A stretch of 64,000 nt of DNA, from positions 1 to 64,000 of the forward strand of contig CADABQ010000003.1 in the NCBI GenBank assembly GCA_902786205.1, read 5' to 3'. The notes below the pieces were generated by a model, which searched no databases, had not been told where the DNA came from, and saw nothing but the letters and a program-made list of their open reading frames with translations. The first letter of the stretch is position 1. Each line of letters starts with the position of its first letter. Below, in pieces: positions 56,765-64,000 of the stretch. The DNA comes from an uncultured Lachnospiraceae bacterium. GTDB taxonomy: Bacteria; Bacillota; Clostridia; Lachnospirales; Lachnospiraceae. The translations under genes and the position numbers were made by a program.

Positions 56765-57457
56765 TTATTTACCTCTCTTTCGAAATCCTTGAAACAATAT
56801 AATTGAAACAAGCATTCTACTCATATACAAAATTGAATTTTTTAAATTCAAATAACTCTCTCCGGCAATTCGTTCTTTCATTTCAACCTGTACCTCTACC
56901 ACCTTAGCACCATTTCTCATAAGATATGCTACCGTATCCGGCTCTGGTCCATGATTCATCTGCGTTGCAAAGTCCTTCAGTACACTTTTATTAATCAAAC
57001 GCATTCCGGAAGTCGGATCCGCAATTGCTTTACCAGCAGTAAATTTAATTGTATATTTTAGTATTCTTGCGCCAAGCATACGCAATCCACCCGGCTTTTT
57101 CTTTTCCCAAAATCTCGAACCAATTACAATATCTGCATTTTGTTCCTGCATTGCCGCAATCATTTTTTCTATGTATACGGCTTGATGTTGTCCATCACCA
57201 TCATATTGTAAAACAGCATCATAGCCATTTTGATATCCGTATTTTACACCAGTTTGAAAAGCACCAGCTAACCCTAAATTAATAGGTAAATCAATTAAAT
57301 TATAATGATGCTCTCTACATATTTTTGCGGTATCATCCTTTGAACCGTCATTTATCACTACATAATCATACTGAGAATAATTTTTTATCAAATCATCTAC
57401 TACCCGCACAATATTTTCTGCCTCATTGTACGCGGGAATTATGATCAAAACTTTCAT
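56765..57457 (-). CDS. Family 2 glycosyltransferase, DPM1-like
   Basis: 230 residues from the ATG at 57457 (MKVLIIIPAYNE) with ACAGGAGAG; the frame extends 24 codons upstream into the DUF2142 gene and should be trimmed. 'VVINDGSKDDTAKICREH' and 'LQYDGDGQHQAVYIEKMI' contain the DxD site. It resembles dolichol-phosphate mannose synthase and probably makes a polyprenyl-phosphate sugar on the cytoplasmic face. It pairs with DUF2304. Confidence 0.92.
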   Translation of the reverse strand: MKVLIIIPAYNEAENIVRVVDDLIKNYSQYDYVVINDGSKDDTAKICREHHYNLIDLPINLGLAGAFQTGVKYGYQNGYDAVLQYDGDGQHQAVYIEKMIAAMQEQNADIVIGSRFWEKKKPGGLRMLGARILKYTIKFTAGKAIADPTSGMRLINKSVLKDFATQMNHGPEPDTVAYLMRNGAKVVEVQVEMKERIAGESYLNLKNSILYMSRMLVSIILFQGFRKRGK

Positions 57458-57488
57458 TTCTATCTCTCCTGTTTCTTTTGTACTTCCA

Positions 57489-59501
57489 TTATCTTGATAC
57501 AATTGTAGCAAACATATTAAATATAACATATATATTTCCTATATGAAAGAATAACAAAAAATATTTTTGAAATATTTTCTTTATCTTTATTTTTTCATTC
57601 GTTAATACGATTAGAAAAAGTGGCATAACAGCTAGGAAATACCTACCTTGCACACCTAAAATAGTATCTGTTCCAAAAGGTGTACACCCAGATAGCATAG
57701 AAAATAGCACAAGTGCATACACAGCCAACAAAATTCCTATTGTAACAATTCGATGACTTATAAAAATTTTCTCTTTATTGTCATGTTCAAAGAAAAAGCT
57801 AGCACCAATTAACAATGCAAAAGCGTATATAGCCAAATGAGAAACCGGCAACTCCAACCACCCTAATAAACTTCCAAACATACTTTGAAAATAATACAAT
57901 CCAAACACACGTGTTGTATGCATATAAATTTTTAATGCATGGAACGGATTTTGTAAACACCATTTTAAAGAATATTGTTGTACTACATTTCTCGTAGCAA
58001 CTGCCCCATTTTCAACTCCTGAAACTTGAGTCATTGCTCCCATGTTAACATAAATATTGCTTAGAATAACTGCTGCAAAAACCGCTGCAATTGTTCCATA
58101 ATACATTCTTTTATCTTTAAACTTTTCCTTTGGTATAAATATACACAATACAAATATAAAGGAATACACTATCTTTGAAGGTCCTAATAAAGACGCAAGC
58201 ACTACAAGTTCAGCTATTCTTTTAATTCCAATTTTTTCTTCACCGTAAATGCATTGCAATAACAAGGCAATTGACAAAAATGCCAATGCATTTATTACTG
58301 CATCATAAGAATAAGATCCAATCAATTCCAACATCATCGGTGTCATAGATAACACAAAAAATACCATTTTCCCAAATGGAACAAATTTAATTGCAAAATA
58401 TACTAATGTTACATAAAACAACAAATTCATCAATCGTCCCATATAAATCAATGGAACACTTCCTAATCCTAGCACTCGTGCAATCGAAATTCCGATTGCA
58501 GCCGGCAAATGCGTGATAACATTTTTAGAATATAAATTGCCATGTTTCCATTCTGTTGGTGTCGTATCTTTTACACCATTAAAAAACGAATGTATCGTAT
58601 ATTCATATATTTTAGCTGTTGGAATTGGATCGAGCGGAACCGTTGCATCATCTTTTCGCATTAACACAACATTGTTTTCACTCAAAGCTTTTTTCCCAAG
58701 TATATCATTTGAAATTTTATAGGCAGTGCCAAAATGAACTGGTTCATCTGGTGAAGAAAACGGTGGAAGAATAATCATATAGATTATTCCCCATACTATT
58801 ACTACAGGAATAAAAATTTGTTCTATCTTGCATTTCTTATAAAAGCCAAAATATAAAACTCCAGCTGTAAGTGCCAAACAAAAAACAAACAAAAAAATGT
58901 ATATATTTTTCAAAAAACCATACACATCTTGTTGGTATTGATATACGTCAAAGACAACATCTTGTTTCTGTGCTTTTCCATTAATTAACATTTTCCCAGC
59001 TTCGTAATCCTTATATGTATTCATTCCGGTAGAAAACAAACAAAATTTACTTGCTGATTCCTTTTGTATCACATTGAGTTCAATCCGATAGCCAGTTTTT
59101 CTTTTATTCCGTATTCCATCTTTCAATTGAAAATCATACATTTTGTTTTCTGCTATTTGTGTGAAATCATAACCCCACTTTTGTATTACTTTATCTGTGT
59201 TATCCTCCAACAATTTTATTTCAACTTTGTCTTGCTTTGTACCATTTGCTGTCATTTTCAAATGAAATCCATCAAAATCATTTACTTTTGAAAAAGTTTG
59301 TGCTATTACTTCCCCATTTTCTAATTCATTTCCCGCTGCATTAGGCACTAACGTGTTTACCAATCGTTTTGGTCCATCTTCATACGTTTTAATGATATGA
59401 AAATAAAAATAATTCATAAACAAAGCTAAAACGACCACTACACCAATTAAAAATAGCAAGTTTTTTCTTTTTTTCCAAAATGCAATTATTTTATCTTTCA
59501 T
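57489..59501 (-). CDS. DUF2142 membrane protein (GT-C-like)
   Basis: 670 residues. One N-terminal helix, then an extracellular region (about 40-195), then about ten helices. 'PPFSSPDEPVHFGTAYKI' near residue 250 carries the acidic motif typical of DUF2142, whose fold resembles GT-C glycosyltransferases that use polyprenyl-phosphate sugars. With the DPM1-like gene downstream it may attach a branch sugar outside the cell, or act as a polymerase-like enzyme. ATG at 59501. Confidence 0.88.
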   Translation of the reverse strand: MKDKIIAFWKKRKNLLFLIGVVVVLALFMNYFYFHIIKTYEDGPKRLVNTLVPNAAGNELENGEVIAQTFSKVNDFDGFHLKMTANGTKQDKVEIKLLEDNTDKVIQKWGYDFTQIAENKMYDFQLKDGIRNKRKTGYRIELNVIQKESASKFCLFSTGMNTYKDYEAGKMLINGKAQKQDVVFDVYQYQQDVYGFLKNIYIFLFVFCLALTAGVLYFGFYKKCKIEQIFIPVVIVWGIIYMIILPPFSSPDEPVHFGTAYKISNDILGKKALSENNVVLMRKDDATVPLDPIPTAKIYEYTIHSFFNGVKDTTPTEWKHGNLYSKNVITHLPAAIGISIARVLGLGSVPLIYMGRLMNLLFYVTLVYFAIKFVPFGKMVFFVLSMTPMMLELIGSYSYDAVINALAFLSIALLLQCIYGEEKIGIKRIAELVVLASLLGPSKIVYSFIFVLCIFIPKEKFKDKRMYYGTIAAVFAAVILSNIYVNMGAMTQVSGVENGAVATRNVVQQYSLKWCLQNPFHALKIYMHTTRVFGLYYFQSMFGSLLGWLELPVSHLAIYAFALLIGASFFFEHDNKEKIFISHRIVTIGILLAVYALVLFSMLSGCTPFGTDTILGVQGRYFLAVMPLFLIVLTNEKIKIKKIFQKYFLLFFHIGNIYVIFNMFATIVSR

Positions 59502-59514
59502 TCTATTTCTCCAT

Positions 59515-61683
59515 CTATATTTCTACTTCTTTTTCTTCCTTATAATACTGTTTTTTACATCCAGCACCTTTGGAAACTTCCCACAACACTTTATAGTTCC
59601 CTGCAGGAATTGCATCTATATGAGCAGCCAATAAAAATCCTGTTAATTTTGGATTTCCCACAAACAAACCATCACCATTTGGATCATGATACGTTTTCTG
59701 TGCCTTATATCGATATGCAGTTCCATCTTCCCCCATCAACACAATTGCATATTTATTTCCATTATTATGTTTACTTTTTTTCCAATAAAACCAACCTTCG
59801 AATTTAAGTTGTTTCATATGTGGAAATGTGCTTATGTTCATAAAACAAGAAATATTTTCAACATCTACAGCCTGTATTTTGCACCTTTCCAAAGATATCT
59901 GCTTTGGATATTGCGGATTTAAAGAACCCAATCCCTCCATATTAGTAATCAATTCCATATTTTCAGAATAAAACGGATCATATTTGTTAAACTGCGGATG
60001 TCTCCGATATAACAATTCCCGTTCCTGCTCTAATCTTTTCTGTTTCGCTTTATCTGCAATATCACTTCCACGACTTACAGATTCATAATGATACAACTGC
60101 ACATCGTTTCGAACTACATTATAATAGCCTTTTTCTATCAACTTAAAACAAAGATCCACATCGTTATATGCAATAGGTAATGTTTCCTCAAAGCCACCAA
60201 TTTCTTTAAATTTACTTTTTGCTAACATAAGGCATGCACCCGTTACTGCAATATAATTACAATCCATCTGCATCTTATAATCTGTTAAAATCTCGCGACC
60301 GCCACAATAATAATGACTAGGACCTTCTGCTCGATTCACAATTCCAATATGTTGTAACCGCTTTTCCTCAGGATAATATAATTTTGCCCCTACAGCACCG
60401 GTATGTTCTAACGCAGCTTGTCCTACCATTCGTTCTAACCAATCCTCTACTAATACCTCTGTATCGTCATTTAAAAACAAATAGTATTCTCCTGTCGCTT
60501 TTTCTGCTCCCATATTACACATTTTTGAGAAGTTAAAATCCATTGGCTGATAATAATAGGTAAAACCATACTTATCGCAAATCTGCTGATATTTCTCCTT
60601 TGTTTCCTTTTTGCTCCCGTTATCAATCAAGATTAACTCATAGTTTGAATACGTAGTTTTTCCTGCAATGCTATCAAAACAAGTTTTGATGCATGAATAA
60701 TTATCCTTAGACGGAACAATTATACTTACTTTAGGATTTTCAATTGGTGCATAAAACACTCTAGATTGATATATCTGTTTTTGGTATTCCACTTTGCCTT
60801 TTAATCCACGTCGTTCTAATGCATCTTTCTTTGCTTTCATTGCGGCCTCGTATGCATACATCTTTGTTTCTGGATTGCTGGCTACAGACTCCGCACGTGA
60901 TCTCCAGTGATATAAAATTTTTCCAACATGACCTATTTTTTTTGTTTTTTCGGTAAAACGTAATACAAAATCATAATCTTGAGAACCCTCATATCCAACT
61001 CGATAACCACCAATTTCTAACGCAATTTTTCTTCTAAAAACACTAAAATGATTGGTATACATAACAGACATAAAAGTATCTGGTGCCCATTCTGTTTTAA
61101 ATACTGGATTGTACCTTGTTTTTCCGTCTTCCGTTAACATATCTTCATCGCTATAGACAAAATCATAATGTATATCTTCATTCAATTTCTTTGCCATTTC
61201 ATACAAAGCGTTTGGTGCTAAGATATCATCACAATCCAATAATCCAATATACTCTCCATCTGCCATTTGTAATCCATCATTTGTAGTTCTGGAAATATGA
61301 CCGTTTTTTTCGCGGTATTTAATTTTAATATTTTCTATTCCCTTATATGTTTCTAACGTTTCTTTTACTTCTGACATAGTAGACGCATCATCCACCAAAC
61401 ACAATTCCCAATTTTGATACGTTTGTTTTTGCACAGATTCAATACAGGCAACCAACATTTCTTTCTGTACATTGTAAACCGGTACTATAACAGAAAACTT
61501 TGGATTATACTCTAATGGTTTCGTTTGCAAAAGATCCGTTTCATATTCTTCAATCCAATCTGCATACATTTTATTTCGGTCATTTTTTTTTAGTTTAGCA
61601 GCGATAATAGTACAACCTAAATACCCTGTAACCAGCCAACCATCTTTTCTTAATCTTTTCTTAACGCGCTTTATTACGTTCAT
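59515..61683 (-). CDS. Two-domain family 2 glycosyltransferase
   Basis: 722 residues with two GT2 domains. The first (about 60-290) has 'FSVIVPVYNVQKEMLVACI', 'LVDDAST' and 'LLDCDDILA'. The second (about 320-580) has 'VSIIVPSKDNYSCIKTCF', 'LIDNGSK' and 'FLNDDTEVL'. A C-terminal all-beta region follows (about 610-722). The layout is common in rhamnan and capsule synthesis, and dTDP-rhamnose is a plausible donor. The ATG at 61683 has ATAGGAGA; 12 bases from the ABC transporter stop. Confidence 0.92.
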   Translation of the reverse strand: MNVIKRVKKRLRKDGWLVTGYLGCTIIAAKLKKNDRNKMYADWIEEYETDLLQTKPLEYNPKFSVIVPVYNVQKEMLVACIESVQKQTYQNWELCLVDDASTMSEVKETLETYKGIENIKIKYREKNGHISRTTNDGLQMADGEYIGLLDCDDILAPNALYEMAKKLNEDIHYDFVYSDEDMLTEDGKTRYNPVFKTEWAPDTFMSVMYTNHFSVFRRKIALEIGGYRVGYEGSQDYDFVLRFTEKTKKIGHVGKILYHWRSRAESVASNPETKMYAYEAAMKAKKDALERRGLKGKVEYQKQIYQSRVFYAPIENPKVSIIVPSKDNYSCIKTCFDSIAGKTTYSNYELILIDNGSKKETKEKYQQICDKYGFTYYYQPMDFNFSKMCNMGAEKATGEYYLFLNDDTEVLVEDWLERMVGQAALEHTGAVGAKLYYPEEKRLQHIGIVNRAEGPSHYYCGGREILTDYKMQMDCNYIAVTGACLMLAKSKFKEIGGFEETLPIAYNDVDLCFKLIEKGYYNVVRNDVQLYHYESVSRGSDIADKAKQKRLEQERELLYRRHPQFNKYDPFYSENMELITNMEGLGSLNPQYPKQISLERCKIQAVDVENISCFMNISTFPHMKQLKFEGWFYWKKSKHNNGNKYAIVLMGEDGTAYRYKAQKTYHDPNGDGLFVGNPKLTGFLLAAHIDAIPAGNYKVLWEVSKGAGCKKQYYKEEKEVEI

Positions 61684-61694
61684 AACTATTTCTC

Positions 61695-63434
61695 CTATAG
61701 ATTTCCTTTTTCTAATGTAATCGTCCCATGTTCCACTCGATATACCAAATCACAATCTTTAATCGTTCCAAGCCTATGCGCAATAATAACCATCGTTTTT
61801 TTTCCTCGAAAATGATTGATGGATTCCATAATCGCAGCCTCCGTATCGTTATCTAATGCAGATGTAGCCTCATCAAACACAAGGATTTCAGGATTATGGT
61901 ATAAAGCTCTGGCAATTCCTAAACGTTGTCTTTGCCCACCTGACATACGAACACCTTTTTCACCAATTCCAGTATGAATTCCTTTCGGCAAAGAACGTAT
62001 ATGATTGGTAAGTTGTGCTTCTTCTAAAACTTCCCAAACACGATCTTCATCGATTTCATCTTCAGGGACTCCAAATGCAATATTGTTTTTTATACTGTCA
62101 TCAATCATAAAAATTGTTTGCGGAATATATCCTATCTTCGCCAACCAACCAGCATAGTTTTGATTCACATCCACACCATCTGCAAGAATTTTTCCTTCTT
62201 GAGGCTCCAACAACCCTAACAAAATATCTACAATTGTAGTTTTCCCCGCACCAGAAGGTCCTATAATTGCAACTGACTTTCCAACAGGTATTGTCATTTC
62301 AACATGATTAAAAATTGGTGCTTCTGCCTTTGGATATTGGTATAAAAGTTCCTTTATTTCAATTTTATCTTTTATTTCCAATTTTGTATCTTCTGCATTT
62401 GTTTTCGTATTGCTCTTTGTCTTTATATTATCCGTTACGTCTGCATTTTCACAAACGGTACGAAGCGATGGCTCTAAAAAAGAAATTGCATTAATGTAAG
62501 TATTCATTCGATTTGCAGATGGCATTAAACGTACTGCTGCCATAGCAAACGCAGAAATTTGCGCCAACATACCACTAATTTCTCGCCCACTTGCCAACAT
62601 AACTGCCAACATCAATAACATACCGCACATACTAATTCCTTCTATCAACAATCTTGGTGCCTGACTTAATGTAGCATTTTTTCTTTGGGCAATTGTATTT
62701 TTTATACCATTTTCTTCATATATTTGAACAAAGCTATCCTCTTTATGCAGAATCTTAATATCCTTAATTCCCTCTATACTATGAATCATCCATTTATTCA
62801 TCATTCCGCTATAATGCTGTGCCTCTTCACCTGCTTTTGCCAATTTCCCTTTAAAAACAAATTTGCTTCCAATCATGGTAATCAACAAAATAGCTAAAAT
62901 GAGCAATGTCATCACTGGATCAACAATTAACAATAAAACAACCAAACTAATCGCAACAAAACATTCTGTCATAAATTGTAAAACGTTATTTAACAACGTA
63001 AATACATTTCCCACGTCTCCTTGAATGATACGAATAATATTTCCTGTGCTTGCATTTAAATAATATTCATAAGGTTTATTCAAAAAATTTTGTAATAATT
63101 TTTTGGACATTCTGAATTGATTTTCTGTGACAAACTTTGCCTGCCGATAATACATATAATAAAGGAATATATTTTTAAATACATATCCAGCAATCATCGC
63201 ACTGATAATCGCTATCAAAAAACTATTATCTGTTTTACATCCAAGGAAAGCATACACCATGTTAAGCCATTTATTACTATGTATCATATCCGGGTTCATA
63301 ATAACAGATACGAGAGGTAACACTAACGATACTACCACTGTTTCTAGCAATGCACCAATAATCATAAGCATTAGCAAAAAGCCAATATTAATTTTTTGTT
63401 TTCTATTCATAAGACCTAATAGTTTTTTTATCAT
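61695..63434 (-). CDS. ABC transporter, fused permease-ATPase (PglK/MsbA-like)
   Basis: 579 residues. Six membrane helices (about 15-310), then an ATPase domain with Walker A 'GPSGAGKTT' near 395, Q-loop 'YIPQTIFMI', signature 'MSGGQRQRLGIARAL' and Walker B 'EILVFDEATSALD'. This layout matches PglK/MsbA-type exporters that flip lipid-linked oligosaccharides. The linker before the ATPase domain is unusually rich in Asn/Thr/Lys. The ATG at 63434 has AGGGAGTG. It is a second flippase candidate beside the MOP protein. Confidence 0.92.
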   Translation of the reverse strand: MIKKLLGLMNRKQKINIGFLLMLMIIGALLETVVVSLVLPLVSVIMNPDMIHSNKWLNMVYAFLGCKTDNSFLIAIISAMIAGYVFKNIFLYYMYYRQAKFVTENQFRMSKKLLQNFLNKPYEYYLNASTGNIIRIIQGDVGNVFTLLNNVLQFMTECFVAISLVVLLLIVDPVMTLLILAILLITMIGSKFVFKGKLAKAGEEAQHYSGMMNKWMIHSIEGIKDIKILHKEDSFVQIYEENGIKNTIAQRKNATLSQAPRLLIEGISMCGMLLMLAVMLASGREISGMLAQISAFAMAAVRLMPSANRMNTYINAISFLEPSLRTVCENADVTDNIKTKSNTKTNAEDTKLEIKDKIEIKELLYQYPKAEAPIFNHVEMTIPVGKSVAIIGPSGAGKTTIVDILLGLLEPQEGKILADGVDVNQNYAGWLAKIGYIPQTIFMIDDSIKNNIAFGVPEDEIDEDRVWEVLEEAQLTNHIRSLPKGIHTGIGEKGVRMSGGQRQRLGIARALYHNPEILVFDEATSALDNDTEAAIMESINHFRGKKTMVIIAHRLGTIKDCDLVYRVEHGTITLEKGNL

Positions 63435-63445
63435 CTTTTCACTCC

Positions 63446-64000
63446 CTATCTTTGTCGTAATTTGTTATCTAGTCCCAAAGCATATAATAAATCGGAGAGC
63501 ATTCCTTTTATCTCTACCGAATCATAATAGATTTTTATATCTTTATAAATACCTAGTAACTTTTTAAAAGAAAACTCCTCCAAAAAAGCATAGCGTTCTT
63601 CTGTAAATTTTCGATATTTTTTTATATAAGCTTTATCCTTTTTTTGAAACTCTAACTTTTCATCTAACAAAATAGCACGATTTTTATGAAATTCTCCAAT
63701 TTCTTTCCGTTGTTTTCTTGTACTGTTAATTTTTCCATTTACCTGTTGCTGTTCTGCAATTCCTATTGTATTCTCCCCATGAATACGATATTGTATCAGG
63801 GGAACATTGTAAAAATAAGCACCTTTTTTCATTCCTGCAAGAATATTTAAAAACCAGTCATGTGGGAACTTCGATTCTACGCACATATTTTCATAAGGCA
63901 AAAATTCATTTTTTAACTGTCTTGTAATACACATAGTACAACCAGGAGATATATTACTTTTCACCAAAAACGGAATATCAATACAGACTAAATCATTGGA
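63446..64000 (-). CDS. C-terminal part of a family 2 glycosyltransferase (cut by window edge)
   Basis: Open to the right edge; 184 residues are visible, with the N-terminal donor domain outside the window. 'SNISPGCTMCITRQLKNEF', then 'FPHDWFLNILAGMKKGAYF' and 'PLIQYRIHGENTIG', is the end of a GT2 domain of the kind that adds sugars in capsule synthesis; the His in 'YRIHG' is the usual late active-site residue. A Lys-rich helical tail follows. It lies 11 bases upstream of the ABC transporter gene. Confidence 0.85.
   Translation of the reverse strand, partial: SNDLVCIDIPFLVKSNISPGCTMCITRQLKNEFLPYENMCVESKFPHDWFLNILAGMKKGAYFYNVPLIQYRIHGENTIGIAEQQQVNGKINSTRKQRKEIGEFHKNRAILLDEKLEFQKKDKAYIKKYRKFTEERYAFLEEFSFKKLLGIYKDIKIYYDSVEIKGMLSDLLYALGLDNKLRQR

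Noticed and set aside
1..64000. CRISPR arrays, prophage or rRNA genes
   Set aside because: No regularly spaced repeats, phage structural genes or rRNA sequence were seen in the window.

Overview
The window comes from a low-GC Firmicute, most likely a human-gut-type member of the Lachnospiraceae/Clostridia. This rests on the AT-rich DNA, strong AGGAGG-type ribosome binding sites, consensus sigma-A promoters, a tRNA(Trp)-type T-box leader, DUF5688 and AAA-ATPase/DUF1703 proteins, and the HisF-like/HisIE fusion. Species cannot be read from the sequence. Nearly all genes lie on the minus strand. The exceptions are a flavin reductase, a lytic transglycosylase, a DegV protein and a tRNA-Thr(CGT).

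Layout. 1-4.9 kb: flavin reductase, a DUF5688 protein, a GGDEF-EAL cyclic-di-GMP enzyme and a cation/proton antiporter. 4.9-9.8 kb: alaS, a 47-residue membrane protein, and hisB with a hisIE gene that carries a degenerate HisF-like N-terminal domain. 9.9-16.6 kb: a polyamine locus (speD, speA, speE, speB, carboxynorspermidine synthase and nspC) that encodes two different ways of adding an aminopropyl group. 17-19.1 kb: plus-strand lytic transglycosylase, DegV and tRNA-Thr. 19.3-26.2 kb: a PrsA-like lipoprotein, rmlC-D-B-A for dTDP-L-rhamnose, RNase H1 and galE. 26.3-30.6 kb: trpE-G-D-C behind a T-box with a UGG specifier; trpF, trpB and trpA are not in the window. 30.6-33.7 kb: glf and glmS.

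33.9-44.0 kb is a defence-type region. It holds a complete four-gene Wadjet (JetABCD) anti-plasmid operon of the DUF2397/DUF2398/DUF2399 kind. Next to it is an AAA-ATPase with a PD-(D/E)XK nuclease domain. A roughly 60-bp block containing a TAGACG-N17-TATAAT promoter is present upstream of both transcription units, which suggests shared regulation.

44.2-64.0 kb is a long co-directional cell-surface polysaccharide cluster that runs off the right edge. It contains an acyltransferase, a MOP flippase, a sugar epimerase, two DegT-type aminotransferases (one VioA-like), WbqC, at least seven glycosyltransferases, DUF2304, DUF2142 and a PglK/MsbA-like ABC transporter. The rml, galE, glf and glmS genes to the left could supply its nucleotide sugars: dTDP-rhamnose, UDP-Gal, UDP-Galf and the UDP-GlcNAc precursor.
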